Assembly (NCBI RefSeq): GCF_000943565.1
Contig: NZ_JTDW01000005.1
Span: 186,001-250,000 of the forward strand
Length of the DNA: 64,000 bases
Source: Neotamlana sedimentorum
Lineage (GTDB): Bacteria > Bacteroidota > Bacteroidia > Flavobacteriales > Flavobacteriaceae
Direction of reading: 5' to 3'
The notes beneath the pieces are model-generated. The model was given only the letters and a program-made list of their open reading frames with translations, did no database searches and had not been told where the DNA came from. Made by a program: the position numbers and the translations under genes. How positions within the stretch are numbered: the stretch's first letter is position 1; the number at the start of each line of letters is the position of its first letter. This document shows, one piece after another, positions 55,551 to 63,515 of this stretch.

Positions 55551-55572
55551 AAATACCCACAATTGGGTATTT
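55551..55572 (+). promoter_or_regulatory. palindromic operator, site 2 of 3 (upstream of LRR gene)
   Basis: A perfect 9-4-9 palindrome: AAATACCCA (55551-55559), CAAT, TGGGTATTT (55564-55572). The -7 element TAAATTTG is at 55593-55600, 20 bp further, and the ATG is at 55638. Its centre is about 45 bp upstream of the predicted transcription start, a usual place for an activator. Confidence 0.75.
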
Positions 55573-55592
55573 ACCTGCATTACTTCGTTTTA

Positions 55593-55600
55593 TAAATTTG
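55593..55600 (+). promoter_or_regulatory. -7 element of the LRR gene
   Basis: TAAATTTG, 37 bases before the ATG. Confidence 0.65.
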
Positions 55601-55637
55601 AGAAGCTATCAATTAACCATTACAAATAACTCTCATT

Positions 55638-58607
55638 ATGAAACGTTTTTTACTCTTACTTTTTTTATGTACACTTAGTTTATCAAATGCCCAAAATTGG
55701 ACAACTTCCCCTACCCCTCAACCCAATTTAATTGACGAAATATCAGCTGTTAACAATGATGTAATTTGGATAAAAGACCAATTCTTATCAGGAGGGTTTT
55801 CTATTACCACCAACGGGGGCACAACATGGGTTCATAAAAATTTTCCGTCTTTGTTCACAACGAATAACTTTAGTTTAGGTGTTTTAAGTGCTGTGAACGC
55901 TACAACTGCATTTGTAATTGTATCTTATTCTGACGACTCCAACCTAAAAGGTTTATACAAAACTACAGATGCGGGAGATACTTGGGTTCGAGAACCTAAT
56001 ATATTTAACGGCGCTTATGCTTTCCCTAATCAAGTTCACTTTTGGGATGAAACACATGGATTTGCAATGGGCGACGGATTAGAATTATACGTTTATTATA
56101 TTGATACGTGGTACAACCAATCATCTAACATTACAACAACAGGTACCTGGTCGTTAAACTCAAGTAATTATTTAAGAATTGTAGGTAATTCGGTATACTT
56201 TTTAACAGGGGCAGGAACAATAATGAAATCCGCTAATCAAGGCGTTAGTTGGACTGAAATTACAACTCCGTTTTCCTCACAAAGTAATTTAAATTTTGAT
56301 TTCAAAGATGACCTCAATGGCATACTTGTGTTTAATGATAATACTGAAAACTATCTATACACAACAGCTGATGGAGGTGAAAATTGGAATTTCGTTGCAG
56401 CAAATATAGCTAATTTGAATAATGTAATAAGGTATATTCCAGCACTAAACCGTTATTATAGTCTAGGAAGAAACCCTAATTATTATTCTAATTCTTACTC
56501 GGAAGATAATGGACTAACTTGGATAATTGATACTCAATTAAATAATTCGCTTTTAGGAGATGTTGAGCAATCTCCAAACGGAAAAATTTTAATTGGAAGT
56601 AACACCAACATATATTATCAAACTCCTGATTACTCTAATCATCCAGACTATAATGCACTTGTAGCAGTATACAACAGTCTTTACGGAGACTATTGGGTTG
56701 ATAACACCAACTGGTTAGATACAAGCAAACCTATTTCTACTTGGTTTGGTATAACAGAAACTAACGGAAGGGTTACAAGTATTAATTTAACAAGCAACAA
56801 CGTACAGGGTAGTCTTCCGGAAGAAATAACCGCATTAACCGAATTAGAAACATTTTGGATACAAACTGCAAACTTATCTGGAGAAATCCCAACGAATATA
56901 GGCAACTTAAACAAGTTGAAATATTTAGTTTTATTCAACACAACAGGGTTAACAGGAAATGTGCCTGTCTCTATTCAAAATTGCACTAATCTAGAGTGGT
57001 TATATTTAACCTATAACAACTTAGAAGGTAGTATTCCAGATTTATCTGGTTTAACCGAATTAACTAACTTGTCTATTAGTTATAACAACTTTCAGTTTGG
57101 GGATTTTGAAAACGAATTTAATACGTATCAAAATAGTTTAGAGGTATTTGAATACGCACCTCAAAATAATGTTGGAGAATATGAAGAATCTGTATTAGAT
57201 ATTGGTAATTCTGCACAATTAACTACAAATGTAAGCGGTAACCAAAACACATACAATTGGTATAGAATAAATGCCGATGGTAGCGAAGGTGGCTTTATAT
57301 CATCTACACAAGATATAACTGTAACTATTAATACGCAAGACGATTATAAATGGTATTACTATTACACAGCAACAAGTAGTTTAGTTCCCGGTTTAGAGAT
57401 TAGAAGTAATTATTTTAAATTCTCTGAAGCACCCACTAGTAGTCCAGATTATAATGCTCTTGTAGCATTTTACAATAGCACAAATGGCGATAATTGGACC
57501 AACAACACCAATTGGCTAGATAACACCAAACCCTTAAATAGTTGGCACGGTGTTTCTAGTGAAATTAACAGAGTAACATACTTAATTTTAAGCAATAATA
57601 ATTTAACTGGTAGCGTACCTCCTGAAATTGAAAATTTATCCCAATTAAAAGGATTATATATCTATAACAACGAAATTGGCGGCCAAATACCTCCAGAAAT
57701 TGGTAATCTATCTAACCTCAACTATTTAGTTTTAGCGCCAAATAATTTTTCTGGAAGTATTCCTAACGAAATAGGAAACTTAAATAACTTAGAGATACTA
57801 TCACTTGACCAATCGGGATTATCGGGAAGCATACCAGCTTCATTAGCAAACTTAAGCAAGTTAAAACATTTGTATTTGCAAAGTTCCATTGGTCCTTTGT
57901 GGCCAAACGAAACTGCTGCATATTCCGGCGATTTTCCAGATTTAACAGCACTACCGTTAGAAACCTTATGGATTAACAATAATTATTTTGAGTTTACCGA
58001 TGTTGCCGATGAAATAGCAACCTATCAAGCTAATATTCCAGATTTTAATTTTAATCCGCAGTTTACTGTTGATATACCACTAGAAACCGAAGCTAGTATT
58101 GGCGACGATATTACTTTAACACTTACCGATGTAGGTACCACATCAAAATCTATGCAGACTAAAAACCAACTGGCCGATAATAACTACCAATGGTTTCAGG
58201 ATGGGGTTGCCATTTCTGGAGCAAATGCAAGCTCATACACCATAAATAACGCCCAAACTAGCGATAGTGGCATTTACCATTGCGAAATAACAAATACCGA
58301 CTTACCTAATATGGTTATAGAACGCCAAACCATTACACTAAATGTTGGCACATTATCTGTTGAAGAAAACACAGAAAACCCGTTTAGTATTTACCCTAAC
58401 CCAACTGCAAACTGGTTACACATAAAACTAAATAACTCGCAATCTGGAGAAGCACGATTAACAGATATTTCGGGAAAAGAACTATTACGTTTAAAACTAA
58501 ACAGTACTATAAACCTAATAGATATTAGCAACTTTAGCGCAGGTATGTATATGCTAAACGTTTTATCTGGAAATAAAAATACTACTACTCGTATAATTAA
58601 GCAATAG
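55638..58607 (+). CDS. secreted LRR / T9SS type A sorting protein
   Basis: A 989-residue surface protein. Signal peptide (1-19), a YCF48/BNR-type propeller with repeated DGGxxW / DAGDTWV / NQGVSW motifs (about 20-330), then two leucine-rich-repeat modules. Each module opens with the same cap (DYNALVAxYNSxxGDxW, N-T-N-WLD near residues 337 and 607) and continues with repeats like SGSIPNEIGNLNNLEILSL. An Ig-like domain (about 820-905) and a type A C-terminal sorting domain (YPNPTANWLHIKL to the end) follow. The duplicated cap shows an internal duplication. Likely adhesion or recognition. Preceded by operator site 2. Confidence 0.93.
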   Translation: MKRFLLLLFLCTLSLSNAQNWTTSPTPQPNLIDEISAVNNDVIWIKDQFLSGGFSITTNGGTTWVHKNFPSLFTTNNFSLGVLSAVNATTAFVIVSYSDDSNLKGLYKTTDAGDTWVREPNIFNGAYAFPNQVHFWDETHGFAMGDGLELYVYYIDTWYNQSSNITTTGTWSLNSSNYLRIVGNSVYFLTGAGTIMKSANQGVSWTEITTPFSSQSNLNFDFKDDLNGILVFNDNTENYLYTTADGGENWNFVAANIANLNNVIRYIPALNRYYSLGRNPNYYSNSYSEDNGLTWIIDTQLNNSLLGDVEQSPNGKILIGSNTNIYYQTPDYSNHPDYNALVAVYNSLYGDYWVDNTNWLDTSKPISTWFGITETNGRVTSINLTSNNVQGSLPEEITALTELETFWIQTANLSGEIPTNIGNLNKLKYLVLFNTTGLTGNVPVSIQNCTNLEWLYLTYNNLEGSIPDLSGLTELTNLSISYNNFQFGDFENEFNTYQNSLEVFEYAPQNNVGEYEESVLDIGNSAQLTTNVSGNQNTYNWYRINADGSEGGFISSTQDITVTINTQDDYKWYYYYTATSSLVPGLEIRSNYFKFSEAPTSSPDYNALVAFYNSTNGDNWTNNTNWLDNTKPLNSWHGVSSEINRVTYLILSNNNLTGSVPPEIENLSQLKGLYIYNNEIGGQIPPEIGNLSNLNYLVLAPNNFSGSIPNEIGNLNNLEILSLDQSGLSGSIPASLANLSKLKHLYLQSSIGPLWPNETAAYSGDFPDLTALPLETLWINNNYFEFTDVADEIATYQANIPDFNFNPQFTVDIPLETEASIGDDITLTLTDVGTTSKSMQTKNQLADNNYQWFQDGVAISGANASSYTINNAQTSDSGIYHCEITNTDLPNMVIERQTITLNVGTLSVEENTENPFSIYPNPTANWLHIKLNNSQSGEARLTDISGKELLRLKLNSTINLIDISNFSAGMYMLNVLSGNKNTTTRIIKQ

Positions 58608-58621
58608 AATATTACAATACT

Positions 58622-58647
58622 GTTTATCGATGATTTTTTCGATAAAC
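58622..58647. terminator. hairpin after the LRR gene
   Basis: GTTTATCGA (58622-58630) pairs with TCGATAAAC (58639-58647), loop TGATTTTT. No uridine run follows directly, so it is a weak terminator or mRNA end-stabiliser. It sits just before operator site 3. Confidence 0.55.
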
Positions 58648-58654
58648 GTATCAA

Positions 58655-58676
58655 AAATACGCATTCTTGAGTATTT
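58655..58676 (+). promoter_or_regulatory. palindromic operator, site 3 of 3 (upstream of 58733)
   Basis: AAATACGCA (58655-58663), TTCT, TGAGTATTT (58668-58676). The 9-4-9 arms match site 2 except for one inner pair (C/G in site 2, G/A here). A -7 element TAAATTTG lies at 58696-58703, 19 bp downstream. Confidence 0.7.
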
Positions 58677-58695
58677 TTTTTTGGACTTAAACTGT

Positions 58696-58703
58696 TAAAT
58701 TTG
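58696..58703 (+). promoter_or_regulatory. -7 element of the 58733 transcription unit
   Basis: TAAATTTG, 29 bases before the ATG at 58733. Confidence 0.6.
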
Positions 58704-58732
58704 AATAGCTATTAATCAATCATTCTTAAACC

Positions 58733-58951
58733 ATGAAAAATTTCACAATACTTTTTCAGGCAATTTTGCTATGCGCACCAGTGACGCTAAGCAGTTACAG
58801 TCAAAATTCCGCATTAAAAAAAGTCAATCTCCAATCTACCTTCATAGGTAAACGGATTTCAAAAGTTAATTCTAAAAACATAACCACAGTTACTTGGCAT
58901 TCTAGTTATTTTTCGCAAGACTGCAATATACTGTCAGAATTAATCAATTAA
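58733..58951 (+). CDS. short exported protein of unknown function
   Basis: A 72-residue protein with a clear signal peptide (FTILFQAILLCAPVTLSSYS) leaving about 48 residues that match no family I know. It contains one Cys (SQDCNIL). It is the first frame behind the operator site and is followed after 36 bp by the DUF5723 gene, so it is probably translated, yet it could also be a remnant of a longer gene. Its coding nature rests on the signal peptide and position. Confidence 0.5.
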   Translation: MKNFTILFQAILLCAPVTLSSYSQNSALKKVNLQSTFIGKRISKVNSKNITTVTWHSSYFSQDCNILSELIN

Positions 58952-58987
58952 AAATCAAACTATTTTAACCATAATCAATTTTAACAA

Positions 58988-60313
58988 ATGAAACATTCAT
59001 GTAAATTACTATGCCTAATAATTACGGTTTACTGCCTAAAACTTAACGCACAAAGTTATGTTGGCAATACCGTTGATAATTATGCTGGCGTACATTCACT
59101 AATCTATAACCCTTCCAATGTATTCGACTCTCGTTTTAAAGCCGATATAAATTTAGTTTCGGTTAGTGCCTTTGGTGGTAGTGATTATTTTGGAATTAGC
59201 GTTACCGATATTATAAATTCCGATGAAGGATTTGATTTTGAAAGCGATGCCGAAAAATTCCCTACCGATGCCAACCATTTCTTTGTTAATGCCGATATTT
59301 TAGGCCCTTCGTTTATGTTTAATTTATCACCTAAAAGCAGCGTTGGATTTATTACAAGAGTGCGAACTTTAATGAATATTAATAAAATAAACGGTGAACT
59401 TTTTGAGAGTTTTTCTGAAGACTTCGATTCAGATGAAGACTTCAATTTCAACCAAGATAATTTAACAGGAACAATTCATGCTTGGGCCGAGGTTGGCTTA
59501 GTTTATGGACGCCAAATTGTTAGTACCGAAAAACACTTTTTAAAAGCAGGTGCTACTTTAAAATATCTTCAAGGTGCTGGAAGTATGTTTATTAACAGTC
59601 CGAATTTAACTGGAGATTACGATGCTACGAACCAAATATTAACTACTTCGGGGCAATTAATTTATGGAGCTTCGGAAGATTTTGATAACGACGATATTAA
59701 CTTCGAAAACCTAACGCAAGGCTTTGGTGCCGATATTGGTTTTACTTACGAATTTAGACCAACCACAACCGATTCGCTTACAAGAAAACACAACAAATAC
59801 AAGTTCAAAATTGGAGCTTCAATAACCGATATTGGTTCTGTAAATTATAAAGACGCTACGCTAACAACTTACAACATGAACGCTACAGTTGATGCTTCGT
59901 CGTTAGATGAAGAAGAAGATATCGAAGAGTTTCTTGAAGAAAATTATACAGGAACAGAATCTATAGTAAATCAAAAAGTAAAATTACCAACCGCCTTTCA
60001 CCTTTTAATCGATTATCATTTAACAGGAAAGCTATTTGTTAGTTTACAAGGAAATATGTCGTTGGTAAAAGAAAATAGTATGTACGCCAACTCAATTATT
60101 AACTCAGCAACTATATCTCCTAGATTAGAAACTAAATGGTTTAGTGTATCCTCGCCAATTAGTATGAGACAACACGGTGAATATGCATGGGGTGCAGGCT
60201 TGCGTTTAGGCCCTCTAATGGTTGGTTCTGGATCCATTATTTCTAATTTAATTTCAGAATCTACAAAAACAACCGATATCTATTTAGGATTAAAAATTCC
60301 TTTATATCAATAA
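58988..60313 (+). CDS. DUF5723 outer-membrane-type protein
   Basis: A 441-residue protein with signal peptide (to about LNAQS), then a beta-barrel-like sequence of alternating strands. The N-terminal pattern SYVGNTVDNYAGVHSLIYNP and the GVGFITRVR-like strands are those of DUF5723 proteins of Bacteroidota, often near T9SS or gliding genes. The Asp/Glu-rich loops (EDFDSDEDFNFNQD) and the ending IPLYQ fit an outer-membrane barrel. Shares the 58733 promoter and ends at a strong terminator. Confidence 0.85.
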   Translation: MKHSCKLLCLIITVYCLKLNAQSYVGNTVDNYAGVHSLIYNPSNVFDSRFKADINLVSVSAFGGSDYFGISVTDIINSDEGFDFESDAEKFPTDANHFFVNADILGPSFMFNLSPKSSVGFITRVRTLMNINKINGELFESFSEDFDSDEDFNFNQDNLTGTIHAWAEVGLVYGRQIVSTEKHFLKAGATLKYLQGAGSMFINSPNLTGDYDATNQILTTSGQLIYGASEDFDNDDINFENLTQGFGADIGFTYEFRPTTTDSLTRKHNKYKFKIGASITDIGSVNYKDATLTTYNMNATVDASSLDEEEDIEEFLEENYTGTESIVNQKVKLPTAFHLLIDYHLTGKLFVSLQGNMSLVKENSMYANSIINSATISPRLETKWFSVSSPISMRQHGEYAWGAGLRLGPLMVGSGSIISNLISESTKTTDIYLGLKIPLYQ

Positions 60314-60354
60314 TTTTAAAAGAAGTTAGTCACATTTTTTATTTTATTGAAGAC

Positions 60355-60386
60355 GAAAACCCTCCAAAAACCGAGGGTTTTCTTTT
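60355..60386 (+). terminator. terminator of the DUF5723 unit
   Basis: GAAAACCCTC (60355-60364) pairs with GAGGGTTTTC (60373-60382), then T. Confidence 0.85.
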
Positions 60387-60640
60387 AAAATTTGAAAAAT
60401 AACATTGAAGCTAAAAAGAAAATGAAATTTTACACGCAACCATTTTAATATTTCTGTATCTAAGTAATAACCAATCCAAAAATTATGAAAATTTTATTAC
60501 TCATTAGCGCACTCATTGTAGTAAATTTATTACTCTTATTTTTTAGCGTTAACAAACGCACCGAACCTTAATTTTATTCTTTATTTCTGCTTACATTTTT
60601 GAATAACATAGGTTAATTAATTAAATATTTATTATTTGAT
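60387..60640. other. non-coding gap before the SRPBCC gene
   Basis: A+T-rich DNA. The only open frame is a 20-codon hydrophobic peptide (60484-60546) that stops after a seven-T run; nothing else is supported. Confidence 0.5.
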
Positions 60641-60648
60641 TATATTTG
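60641..60648 (+). promoter_or_regulatory. -7 element of the SRPBCC gene
   Basis: TATATTTG, 27 bases before the chosen ATG (60676). It overlaps the TTG-type start at 60646 and so excludes it. Confidence 0.6.
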
Positions 60649-60675
60649 ATATGTTTAATTCTCAATCCTATATTA

Positions 60676-61698
60676 ATGAAAGCATTAAAATACGTATTAT
60701 TCTTACTTTTAATAGTAATAATTGGTTTTGCCATTTATATTGCTGTACAACCCAACAGCTTTAGCTTCTCTAGAAGCCGCGTTATTAATGCACCTACCTC
60801 CCTAGTTTTTAATAAAATAAACGATTATAAAAGTTGGCCTAGTTTTTCGCCTTGGATTGAACACGAACCTGAAGCCAACTTAACCTATGGCGACACAACC
60901 GTTGGGGTTAACGCTAGTTATTCTTGGAATGGCAAAATTTTAGGCGAAGGTGGTATGAAAACCGTAAACGTAGAACAAAACAAATCTATCACTCAAAAAA
61001 TATTTTTTATTAAACCATTCGAGTCAGAATCTGATATTAATTGGACCTTCGATACCACAAACGAAGGCACAAAAGTAACCTGGGCCATGAGTGGAAAGCA
61101 AGATTTTATGACCAAAATGTACGTTACATTTGCAGGAACTATTGAAGAAAACACAAGTCCAGATTTCGATCGTGGTTTATTTAAATTAGATAGTATTGTT
61201 ACTGCCGAAATGAAACAATTCTCTGTAAAAATTGATGGTGTTTCAGAATACGGTGGCGGATTTTACATGTATAAAACCACTTCGGCTACAAAAGAAAACA
61301 TTAGTAAAATAATAGGAAAACAATTTGGTGAGATAATGAGTTACATGGCTCAAAACAGTATAGTAGCTTCTGGTATGCCTTTTACTATTTATAATGACAT
61401 GAACCCAGATAACGGCGCAATTATTATGAGTAACGCCATTCCTGTTTTAAATAAAGTTACCCCAACAGGCGACGGACAAATACTGTGTGGTTATATTCCT
61501 AAAACAAAAGTTGTTAAAACCACTTTAAAAGGCAACTATACTAATTTACCTAAAGCTTGGGAACAAACCATGCAATATTTAGCTAAAAACAACATAGAAC
61601 AAGCCAATATTCCTCCTTTCGAAATTTACACAAACGATCCTGGAAATTTTCCTAATCCAGCTAACTGGATTACCGAAATTTATATTCCAATAAAATAA
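60676..61698 (+). CDS. SRPBCC domain fused to GyrI-like effector-binding domain
   Basis: A 340-residue protein with one N-terminal membrane helix (ALKYVLFLLLIVIIGFAIYI). Residues 35-175 are a START/SRPBCC ligand-binding domain (SRVINAPTSLVFNKINDYKS, WPSFSPW) and residues 190-338 a GyrI-like domain (FGEIMSYMAQ, KVVKTTLKGNYTNLPKAWEQ, EIYIPIK). Such fusions are common in Flavobacteria and bind hydrophobic ligands at the membrane; no specific activity is known. It lies 23 bp before crcB, perhaps in one transcript. Confidence 0.88.
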   Translation: MKALKYVLFLLLIVIIGFAIYIAVQPNSFSFSRSRVINAPTSLVFNKINDYKSWPSFSPWIEHEPEANLTYGDTTVGVNASYSWNGKILGEGGMKTVNVEQNKSITQKIFFIKPFESESDINWTFDTTNEGTKVTWAMSGKQDFMTKMYVTFAGTIEENTSPDFDRGLFKLDSIVTAEMKQFSVKIDGVSEYGGGFYMYKTTSATKENISKIIGKQFGEIMSYMAQNSIVASGMPFTIYNDMNPDNGAIIMSNAIPVLNKVTPTGDGQILCGYIPKTKVVKTTLKGNYTNLPKAWEQTMQYLAKNNIEQANIPPFEIYTNDPGNFPNPANWITEIYIPIK

Positions 61699-61721
61699 CA
61701 CAGTTAACAAGTAAATAAAAA

Positions 61722-62087
61722 ATGAAACAACTTTTACTTGTTTTTATTGGCGGTGGTTTTGGTAGTGTATTACGCTACCTAATTGGCAAGTATTTAAACA
61801 ATGCCAATACCGGCATTCCTTATGGCACTTTTGTTGCCAACATTATAGGTAGTTTATTAATAGGTTTAATTTTAGGTTTGGCATTAAAAAACAACTCCCT
61901 ATCGCAAAACCAAACCCTACTTTTAGCAACAGGTTTTTGCGGCGGTTTTACAACCTTTTCAACATTTGCTTACGAAAACCATGTATTTTTAAAATCGGGC
62001 GACTTCACAAGTTTTGCCATTTATACCATTACAAGTTTTGCTCTTGGCTTTTTAGCAGTATTTTTAGGCATGTTCTTAGCAAAATAA
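61722..62087 (+). CDS. crcB: fluoride ion transporter CrcB (Fluc)
   Basis: A 121-residue four-helix channel that exports fluoride as a dual-topology dimer. The family motifs GGGFGSVLRYLIGKY at the start, GTFVANIIGSLLIGL in the second helix, and FCGGFTTFSTFAYEN in the third are intact. No fluoride riboswitch was recognised upstream. Confidence 0.95.
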   Translation: MKQLLLVFIGGGFGSVLRYLIGKYLNNANTGIPYGTFVANIIGSLLIGLILGLALKNNSLSQNQTLLLATGFCGGFTTFSTFAYENHVFLKSGDFTSFAIYTITSFALGFLAVFLGMFLAK

Positions 62088-62223
62088 GGCTTTCTTAAAT
62101 AACACATAAACAACTAAAAACATAATATTTACAAACTAAACTAATCAAATTAAAAAATTATCTTTCAAAAAAAATGTAACACATTTGTAATTTCTACTAC
62201 ATATAAGTAACTAAACCATCAAT

Positions 62224-62718
62224 TTGAAAACCGAACTCGAACATAGTTTTGTAGAATTACTTGAAAAACATCAAAATATAGTGCATAAAGTTTGCAGACT
62301 TTATACTAATAATTACGACGCACATAATGATTTGTTTCAAGAAATCACCATACAACTCTGGAAGGCCTATCCTAAATTTCGTGGCGACGCAAAATTTAGT
62401 ACCTGGATGTACCGTGTTGGGTTAAATACCGCAATTACACTTTATAGAAAATCGAAAAGACAAATTTCTACCCAAGCATACGAAGGCGTAGAATTTAAAA
62501 TAAAAGCAGAAGATTATGATGATACCGAAGAACAACAATTGAAAACGCTATACAAAGCCGTACACAAACTAAACGACATTGAAAAAGCGCTCGTATTCTT
62601 GTATTTAGAGGACAAAGATTACAAAGAAATAAGCCAAACTTTAGGAATTAGCGAAGTGAATGCCAGAGTGAAAATGAACCGAATAAAAACCAAGCTAAAA
62701 GCTATTTTAAATCCGTAA
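62224..62718 (+). CDS. second ECF-type sigma factor
   Basis: A 164-residue sigma-70 family protein with region 2 (NDLFQEITIQLWKAYPKFRG, STWMYRVGLNTAITLYRK) and region 4 (LNDIEKALVFLYLEDKDYKE, ISQTLGISEVNARVKMNRIK). The start codon is TTG at 62224; no ATG or GTG lies upstream in frame before the conserved text. The downstream gene starts 4 bp after its stop and encodes the likely membrane partner. Confidence 0.93.
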   Translation: MKTELEHSFVELLEKHQNIVHKVCRLYTNNYDAHNDLFQEITIQLWKAYPKFRGDAKFSTWMYRVGLNTAITLYRKSKRQISTQAYEGVEFKIKAEDYDDTEEQQLKTLYKAVHKLNDIEKALVFLYLEDKDYKEISQTLGISEVNARVKMNRIKTKLKAILNP

Positions 62719-62722
62719 AACT

Positions 62723-63358
62723 ATGGATGAATTAGATCTATTAAAGAAAAGTTGGAATAAACCACAACAAGACCATAAAAAGCTATCGGTAAACGATATT
62801 TACCCCATGCTGCATAAAAAATCGTCTTCTATTGTTAAGACCTTGTTTTACATAAGCATTGCCGAATTCGTTTTTTGGCTATTAATTAATGCCATACCTA
62901 TTTTTTATAATGATGAGCATAAACAAAAACTAGAAGCACTGTACCAAAACGATACTTTGCTTACCGCAATAACCTTTTTAACCTATGCTATCATATTGGT
63001 TTTCATTTATTTGCTATACAAATCCTACCAATCTATTTCGGTTACCGATTCGGCAAAAAAACTTATGGAAAACATTTTAAAAACACGTAAAATCATAAAG
63101 TATTACGTGCTTTATAACCTAATTATGGCAGCCGTTTCGCTAGCTATTGGGTTTTACTATGTGCTTCATAACGACGTAAATTTAACCGACAAAATGGCCC
63201 ACATAAACAATTGGCAACTGATTGCTTTATATGCCGGCATTGGGATTGTAATAATTTTATTTGTAGGTGTAATTTGGCTGTTTTATAGACTTATTTACGG
63301 CTTGCTACTAAAACGTTTAAACCAAAATTACAATGAATTAAAGCAGTTAGACAATTAA
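62723..63358 (+). CDS. four-helix membrane protein, likely partner of the ECF sigma factor
   Basis: A 211-residue protein with a soluble N-terminal stretch (MDELDLLKKSWNKPQQDHKK) and four membrane helices (about 38-60, 79-98, 127-147, 168-189). The N-terminal LKKSWNKPQ is seen in anti-sigma-like partners of flavobacterial ECF factors. It starts 4 bp after the sigma gene. No enzymatic motif is seen; an anti-sigma role is inferred from position. Confidence 0.7.
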   Translation: MDELDLLKKSWNKPQQDHKKLSVNDIYPMLHKKSSSIVKTLFYISIAEFVFWLLINAIPIFYNDEHKQKLEALYQNDTLLTAITFLTYAIILVFIYLLYKSYQSISVTDSAKKLMENILKTRKIIKYYVLYNLIMAAVSLAIGFYYVLHNDVNLTDKMAHINNWQLIALYAGIGIVIILFVGVIWLFYRLIYGLLLKRLNQNYNELKQLDN

Positions 63359-63360
63359 TT

Positions 63361-63515
63361 ATTTTGGGCGTTCGGGCGGGCTTTACGTTGCAATCTTTTT
63401 GCGAAGCTATTCTGTGTTTTCAAAATGTTTTCAATTTAAAAACACTAATATTTTGTTTTCACAATTACGTTTCAAACCTTGGCAAAAAGGATTTTCACTG
63501 CAATCCCTAACGCAA
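63361..63515 (+). repeat. dispersed extragenic element, copy B
   Basis: About 155 bp that starts TTTTGGGCGTTCGGGC, includes CGTTGCAA, and ends CACTGCAATCCCTAACGCAA. GCGTT (63368-63372) pairs with AACGC (63509-63513). Compared with copy A (11392-11480), both ends differ at the same place (A/T there, G/C here), so the stem is preserved. The centre is longer and unrelated. The end overlaps the last codons of the pseudouridine synthase gene. Confidence 0.7.

Noticed and set aside
60484-60546. 20-codon hydrophobic peptide (MKILLLISALIVVNLLLLFF)
   Set aside because: It ends at TAG after a T7 run and has no promoter element close by; too short to support without conservation data.
61699-61721. Fluoride riboswitch upstream of crcB
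   Set aside because: Only 23 bp separate crcB from the preceding gene, too short for the riboswitch.
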